DNA of 64,000 bases from Mucilaginibacter gotjawali (GTDB taxonomy: Bacteria > Bacteroidota > Bacteroidia > Sphingobacteriales > Sphingobacteriaceae), in NCBI RefSeq assembly GCF_002355435.1, contig NZ_AP017313.1:4588001-4652000 (forward strand), given 5' to 3'. Every line of letters starts with the position of its first letter. The stretch's first letter is position 1. Under the pieces are notes generated by a model. The model had not been told where the DNA came from. It ran no database searches and saw nothing but the letters and a program-made list of their open reading frames with translations. Of this stretch, positions 60,019-64,000 are shown piece by piece. The position numbers were made by a program, and so were the translations under genes.

Positions 60019-61632
60019 TTAATCCACATTATCATGCAGGAAAGAATTATTTCCCCTGATCTCGGTATTACCTTCGTTATCCGGCAATAAAGAAAACCTT
60101 GACACCTGGCTTTCATCAGAAGCAGGGGTCTGCTGCAAGGCTATTTCTTTACGTTTGTAGGCTGGTACATTTTCCATTTCCTGTAGGTTGCCGTTGCGTA
60201 ATTTCATACTGAGGTCCTTCAGGCGCATAATGCGCTCACGCGATTTGCGTAACTGTTCCTCAATGGATTCATCCGTTTTATGATCATCTTTACCCACCAC
60301 AACTTCTGGTTCAGGTTCCGGCTCAGGCATTCTCTGTTCCTTAACAGATTCAACGCTGGCCACCGGCTCAACCACCTTAAAAGTCATTTCGGGCATTTCA
60401 GGCGATTCATTTTCTACAGGCGCAGGTTCTTCATTTAACCAGCTGTATTTTACCTGCGCGGGCTCTTCAGCACGCGGTGCAAACAGATCAAACAAGCCGG
60501 TTTGTTTTGGCTCTTCTTTATGTTTTTCATGCCCGCCTTTGAGGTAAGGGCCCGATGCGGGAGTTTCTGGCTTAACCGGGGTTATAAATTCATTTACAGC
60601 GCGTGGATTGTGAGGGACCGCAGGATCAAGGATCGAAATAATTTTCTTTTCCCCTTCTTTCTTTTCGCGCTCGTCCCTTGTCTGAAATCCTGTAGCAATG
60701 ATGGTTACACAAAGCTTATCGCCCAGGTTTTCATCAATACAGTTTCCCCAAATCACGTCGGCCATTAAGCCGGCTTCTTCCTGTATGTAGTCGGTAATGA
60801 TACTTACTTCATCCATAGTAACCTCCTGAAGGCCTGAGCTTATATTCAGCAGGATATAACGTGCGCCCTCAATTTCATTGTCTTTTAACAATGGAGAGGA
60901 TAAAGCGCCTTCAACTGCTTTTAATGCCCGGTTTTCACCTTCAGCTGATGAACTGCCCATGATAGACACCCCGCTATCTTTCATAACGGTGCGCACATCT
61001 TTAAAATCGACGTTTACATAGCCGGGAAGCGTTATAATTTCGGCGATACCTTTTGCCGCAGTTGTTAAAATATTATCGGCCTGTGCAAATGCTGAACCTA
61101 AGGTAAGGTTACCAAAAATCTGGCGAAGCCTGTCATTGGAGATCACCAAAAACGAATCGACATATTTTTTAAACTCTTCCATTCCCTCTTCCGCCTGCAA
61201 TTTGCGGCGCTTACCTTCAAAGGCAAAAGGAGTAGTGATGATACCAACAGTTAATATGTCCATTTCGCGGGCGGCCTTGGCAATAATAGGACTTGCGCCC
61301 GTACCTGTGCCACCACCCATCCCGGCAGTAATAAACAGCATCTTGGTGTTTGAGCCCAGCATCTGTTTAATATCATCGATATTTTCAATCGCTGAATTTT
61401 TTCCAACTTCAGGGATCGACCCTGCGCCCATACCTTCAGTAAGGCTGGCGCCCAGCTGTACTTTGTTTGGGATTGGGCTTAATTCCAATGCCTGCGCGTC
61501 GGTATTGCAAACAATAAAATCAACGCCGGTGATCCCCTGCCTGTACATGTGGTTTACCGCGTTGCCCCCGCCGCCGCCAACACCAATTACTTTGATGATA
61601 GACGACTTTTCTTTTAACATCTCAAACTTCAT
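60019..61632 (-). CDS. ftsZ: Cell division protein FtsZ
   Basis: FtsZ forms the GTP-dependent division ring. The 537-residue protein has the tubulin signature GGGTGTG at 106-112, N-terminal GVGGGGGNAVNHM and the synergy-loop region (about 205-215). The GTPase core ends about 330; the C-terminal extension (about 340-537) is unusually long for FtsZ, Pro/Glu-rich with a charged coiled-coil-like part (EEQLRKSRERIMRLKDLS, about 455-475) and a final tail. The long linker is typical of Bacteroidota. It is the last gene of the ftsQ-ftsA-ftsZ cluster. Confidence 0.97.
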   Translation of the reverse strand: MKFEMLKEKSSIIKVIGVGGGGGNAVNHMYRQGITGVDFIVCNTDAQALELSPIPNKVQLGASLTEGMGAGSIPEVGKNSAIENIDDIKQMLGSNTKMLFITAGMGGGTGTGASPIIAKAAREMDILTVGIITTPFAFEGKRRKLQAEEGMEEFKKYVDSFLVISNDRLRQIFGNLTLGSAFAQADNILTTAAKGIAEIITLPGYVNVDFKDVRTVMKDSGVSIMGSSSAEGENRALKAVEGALSSPLLKDNEIEGARYILLNISSGLQEVTMDEVSIITDYIQEEAGLMADVIWGNCIDENLGDKLCVTIIATGFQTRDEREKKEGEKKIISILDPAVPHNPRAVNEFITPVKPETPASGPYLKGGHEKHKEEPKQTGLFDLFAPRAEEPAQVKYSWLNEEPAPVENESPEMPEMTFKVVEPVASVESVKEQRMPEPEPEPEVVVGKDDHKTDESIEEQLRKSRERIMRLKDLSMKLRNGNLQEMENVPAYKRKEIALQQTPASDESQVSRFSLLPDNEGNTEIRGNNSFLHDNVD

Positions 61633-61806
61633 AATCCTTATTTTCTGTTATTTATGACTGATGAATAACCAGATTTCTGTAATGTAATAATAAAACTTTT
61701 TCCACAAGCTTTTTCCACAATTGTCAATATGTGGAAAGATTGGGATTTGTGAATAAGTATCTGAAACAACGTGTTTTTGCCATAAAACCTTGCGGTTTTC
61801 CTGTCA

Positions 61807-63153
61807 TTATTGTTTCAGAAAATCCTCATCTTTTATATCATCTTTTATGAATTTTTTTCCGCTTTCCAGTATTTTACTTAGCAGGCCAAACTTTTTGTCC
61901 TCGCTGAATTTTGTTTTTGCAACCTTAATTTCGGCCGGTGCCTCGAAGATATCGTTGTATTCCATTTTTTGAATACCCTTAATCAGCAAACCAATACCTG
62001 TGGCAAAAGTCGGGCTTTGCAATTCCTCGTAAACCTGTTTTGGCAGCACTTCATTTTTTGCCAGGTGCTCATTTGGTAAACCTATGCGGCAATCCAGCCC
62101 GGTGGTGTATTCCACCAGCTGCGCAAGGTGTTTTAACTGGGCGCCGCCGCCTGTTATCACGATACCGGCGATCAGCTTTTTCTCATAACCCGATGATTTG
62201 ATCTCATAAAACACGTGCTCAATGATCTCCTCCATACGCGCCTGGATAACAAATGCCAGGTTTTTTACCGAGATTTCTTTTGCTTCGCGGCCACGCAAAC
62301 CCGGTACACATACAATCTCGTTTTCCTTATTTTCATCGGCAAGTGCCGAGCCGAACCTGATCTTTAACTGCTCGGCGATGTTGCGCATTACCGAGCAACC
62401 CTCACGGATATCTTCGGTAATACTGTTACCCCCGAAAGGAATAACCGCGGTATGCCGGATGATGCCTTCATGAAAGATGGCAACGTCGGTTGTGCCGCCG
62501 CCGATATCCACCAGAACCACACCTGCTTCTTTTTCTTCGTCACTTAAAACAGCTTCGGAAGATGCAAGCGGTTCGAGGATCAGCTCAGAGCTTTCGAGGC
62601 CGGTTTTATTGACGCACTTCACAATATTTTTGATGGCAGTAACCTGGCCGGAAATGATATGAAAATTTGCTTCCAGCCTTACCCCCGCCATACCGATGGG
62701 ATCTTTTATTCCCGGTTCGTTGTCAACCGTAAACTCCTGCGGTAAAACGTGTATGATCTCTTCACCCGGAGGCATTACCAGGTTGTACATGTCTTCTATC
62801 AGTTTATCAATATCTTTACGCGAGATCTCGGACGTTATATCGCGGCGTGTGATCAAGCCACGGTGCTGCAGGCTTTTGATATGCTGGCCTGCAATACCAA
62901 CATTTACCACCCTGATCTCTACATTTGATTGCGCACCCGCTATATCTACCGCCACGCTTATTCCCTGTACGGTTTTATCGATATTTGAAACCATACCGCG
63001 TGTTACACCGGCAGATTCGGCTTTGCCGATACCCAATACCTCGATCTTCCCGTTTTTGCTCCGGCGGCCAACAATAGCACATATTTTTGTTGTTCCGATG
63101 TCCAATCCTACTACGATTGGCGAACTTTTTTCCTGAGTTGAGCTTTTGTCCAT
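61807..63153 (-). CDS. ftsA: Cell division protein FtsA
   Basis: FtsA anchors FtsZ to the membrane. The 448-residue actin-like protein has phosphate-1 (VVGLDIGTTKICAIVG, about residues 14-29), phosphate-2 (VLVDIGGGTTDVAIF) and adenosine (GIVITGGGAQL) motifs. The C-terminal SKILESGKKFIKD helix is the likely membrane anchor. It lies one base after ftsQ and 174 bases before ftsZ, all on the minus strand. Confidence 0.96.
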   Translation of the reverse strand: MDKSSTQEKSSPIVVGLDIGTTKICAIVGRRSKNGKIEVLGIGKAESAGVTRGMVSNIDKTVQGISVAVDIAGAQSNVEIRVVNVGIAGQHIKSLQHRGLITRRDITSEISRKDIDKLIEDMYNLVMPPGEEIIHVLPQEFTVDNEPGIKDPIGMAGVRLEANFHIISGQVTAIKNIVKCVNKTGLESSELILEPLASSEAVLSDEEKEAGVVLVDIGGGTTDVAIFHEGIIRHTAVIPFGGNSITEDIREGCSVMRNIAEQLKIRFGSALADENKENEIVCVPGLRGREAKEISVKNLAFVIQARMEEIIEHVFYEIKSSGYEKKLIAGIVITGGGAQLKHLAQLVEYTTGLDCRIGLPNEHLAKNEVLPKQVYEELQSPTFATGIGLLIKGIQKMEYNDIFEAPAEIKVAKTKFSEDKKFGLLSKILESGKKFIKDDIKDEDFLKQ

Positions 63154-63154
63154 A

Positions 63155-64000
63155 TTAATTCTTTATTAGAGATGTGTCCTTTTTTAATTTAGCAGAATCT
63201 GCTGCAAGGTTTTTGGCCTTCAGAGAATCCGCTTTTATATTTTCGTTCCGCACACCAATCACCTGGTTGGCGTACTTGACGTTGATAACTTTATAAGCGT
63301 CCCAACCTACCAGGGGAAGCGCTTTCTTATAGAAAATGAGCAGGTTATGGAATTTCGAATCCAATGAATCGGCATTGCCGATAAGAATCCTGTTATTCCC
63401 TACTCTTGGCACCAGTTCAATCTCGTGGTCCTTATTCACATACAGCTGTGCGATCTGCGCATCCCACAGTGAATCTTTCCGGATATAATCAGCTGTTTTA
63501 AAAAGCTGCATGGCAAGCGCAGTGTGCAGGGTATCCACATGGTTGGCAAAAAGCTCGTCGATATAACCATTAGCCACCAGTACCCGCGCTGTAAAATTGC
63601 CCGACAACGGTAGCTTTAAACCGTGCTGATCAACATAAAAATCCTGGTCGAACCGGTTCATCATTCTTAAAACAGGCTGGCGCTGGCTTATTTCTACATT
63701 GATAATTCCGTCCATGTCAGCATAAATTTTGGCAAACTCAATAAACGGGTTTGATTTTAATTTTTCTTCCAGTTCGTGGATATTTATATCGTCCATCCGG
63801 TGGCCTATAATCGCGTGGCTTTGAATTCCCAAAATATGATCAATTTCTTCCCTGTCAATAAAGTACTGGCTGCCGGGAATATAAACTTTCACATCCTTGC
63901 AAACCACTTCTGATTTTTTTACGCTAATAAAACCCATCAACACCACCAGGCCACCCAGGCTGATGGCCCAGGCAAAACCTACAAGCAGGTATCTCCAGAT
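63155..64000 (-). CDS. ftsQ: Cell division protein FtsQ, partial
   Basis: The frame continues to the window edge; the visible 281 residues start within the N-terminal membrane helix (YLLVGFAWAISLGGLVVLMG). Then comes a POTRA-type part (VKVYIPGSQYFIDREEIDHI, about 33-52) and a beta-rich domain ending with a Lys-rich tail (KKDTSLIKN). FtsQ links early and late division proteins in the periplasm. It ends one base before the ftsA start. The start codon is outside the window; an internal GTG at 63946 is not the real start. Confidence 0.92.
   Translation of the reverse strand: MWRYLLVGFAWAISLGGLVVLMGFISVKKSEVVCKDVKVYIPGSQYFIDREEIDHILGIQSHAIIGHRMDDINIHELEEKLKSNPFIEFAKIYADMDGIINVEISQRQPVLRMMNRFDQDFYVDQHGLKLPLSGNFTARVLVANGYIDELFANHVDTLHTALAMQLFKTADYIRKDSLWDAQIAQLYVNKDHEIELVPRVGNNRILIGNADSLDSKFHNLLIFYKKALPLVGWDAYKVINVKYANQVIGVRNENIKADSLKAKNLAADSAKLKKDTSLIKN

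Noticed and set aside
61680..61740. TTTTTCCACA-like sequences before ftsZ that recall DnaA boxes
   Set aside because: They do not match the TTATCCACA consensus well, and there is no dnaA, dnaN or AT-rich unwinding region near.
1..64000. tRNA, rRNA and CRISPR arrays
   Set aside because: No cloverleaf-like TpsiC arm (GGTTCGAATCC type) or conserved rRNA stretch was seen, and the only regular repeats (20030-20763) lack unique spacers of constant length and cas genes.

Overview
The window reads as a chromosomal segment of a Bacteroidota bacterium of the Sphingobacteriaceae type, Mucilaginibacter or Pedobacter-like. The support is: an ftsQ-ftsA-ftsZ cluster with a long FtsZ tail, a serine-palmitoyltransferase-like PLP enzyme, a K+-type membrane pyrophosphatase, TonB/OMP barrel proteins with carboxypeptidase-like N-terminal domains, a 58-residue histone-H1-like protein, weak Shine-Dalgarno use, and TAnnTTTG promoter elements close to start codons. 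No rRNA, tRNA, CRISPR array or prophage was recognised. The species is an inference.

Layout. 0-5.1 kb: end of an ExbB/ExbD/TonB-like set, folC, then an aldo/keto reductase with a Gfo/Idh/MocA oxidoreductase. 5.1-14.9 kb: a MITE-like element, DUF6496, an AI-2E family exporter, then a long minus-strand stretch with a TPR protein, an alkylation-repair-like trio (Ada-type metal-binding protein, a broken 2OG-Fe(II) oxygenase, an Ada-like HTH/methyltransferase), a ProC-like reductase, ppnP, GNAT, a MORN protein and two overlapping RlaP-like nucleotidyltransferases. 14.9-19.8 kb: guaA, an overlapping periplasmic-binding lipoprotein and an RsmB-like methyltransferase. 19.8-21.4 kb: a compact mobile module made of five ~165-bp hairpin-rich repeats, a REP-associated tyrosine transposase gene and inverted REP copies, bracketed by ~80-bp direct repeats that include a duplicated 3' end of marC. 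21.4-36.8 kb: marC, an MFS exporter, two amino-acid permeases, a DUF6364/PIN toxin-antitoxin pair, hppA, a PBP4-type carboxypeptidase, an orphan antitoxin-like gene, a UbiD-family decarboxylase, and a TauE/SafE + DUF1634 pair. 37-47.8 kb: an outer-membrane barrel protein, a HipA-like kinase + DUF3037 pair, an alpha/beta hydrolase that has lost its nucleophile serine, DinB, a DUF885 peptidase-like lipoprotein, a gene-poor stretch with a 33-residue membrane peptide, and a DUF6263-like protein. 48-64 kb: ligA, a DUF5686 outer-membrane protein, dapA, the histone-like gene, a GH125 mannosidase, a sensor kinase, the serine-palmitoyltransferase-like gene, then ftsZ, ftsA and ftsQ, the last running off the window.

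What holds it together is mostly housekeeping: cell division and wall (ftsQAZ, dapA, dacB), nucleotide and folate metabolism (guaA, folC, ppnP), replication (ligA) and membrane energetics (hppA, ExbB/D). The less ordinary parts are the repeats. Many intergenic gaps carry a short, locally iterated word, often in inverted copies, with a different word at each locus. One such tract seems to lie inside folC, and another encodes the C-terminus of the Ada-type protein. The REP/RAYT module at 19.8-21.4 kb is the best candidate for a distinctive genetic system here. The HipA_2/DUF3037 and RlaP pairs are the best candidates for uncharacterised protein systems.
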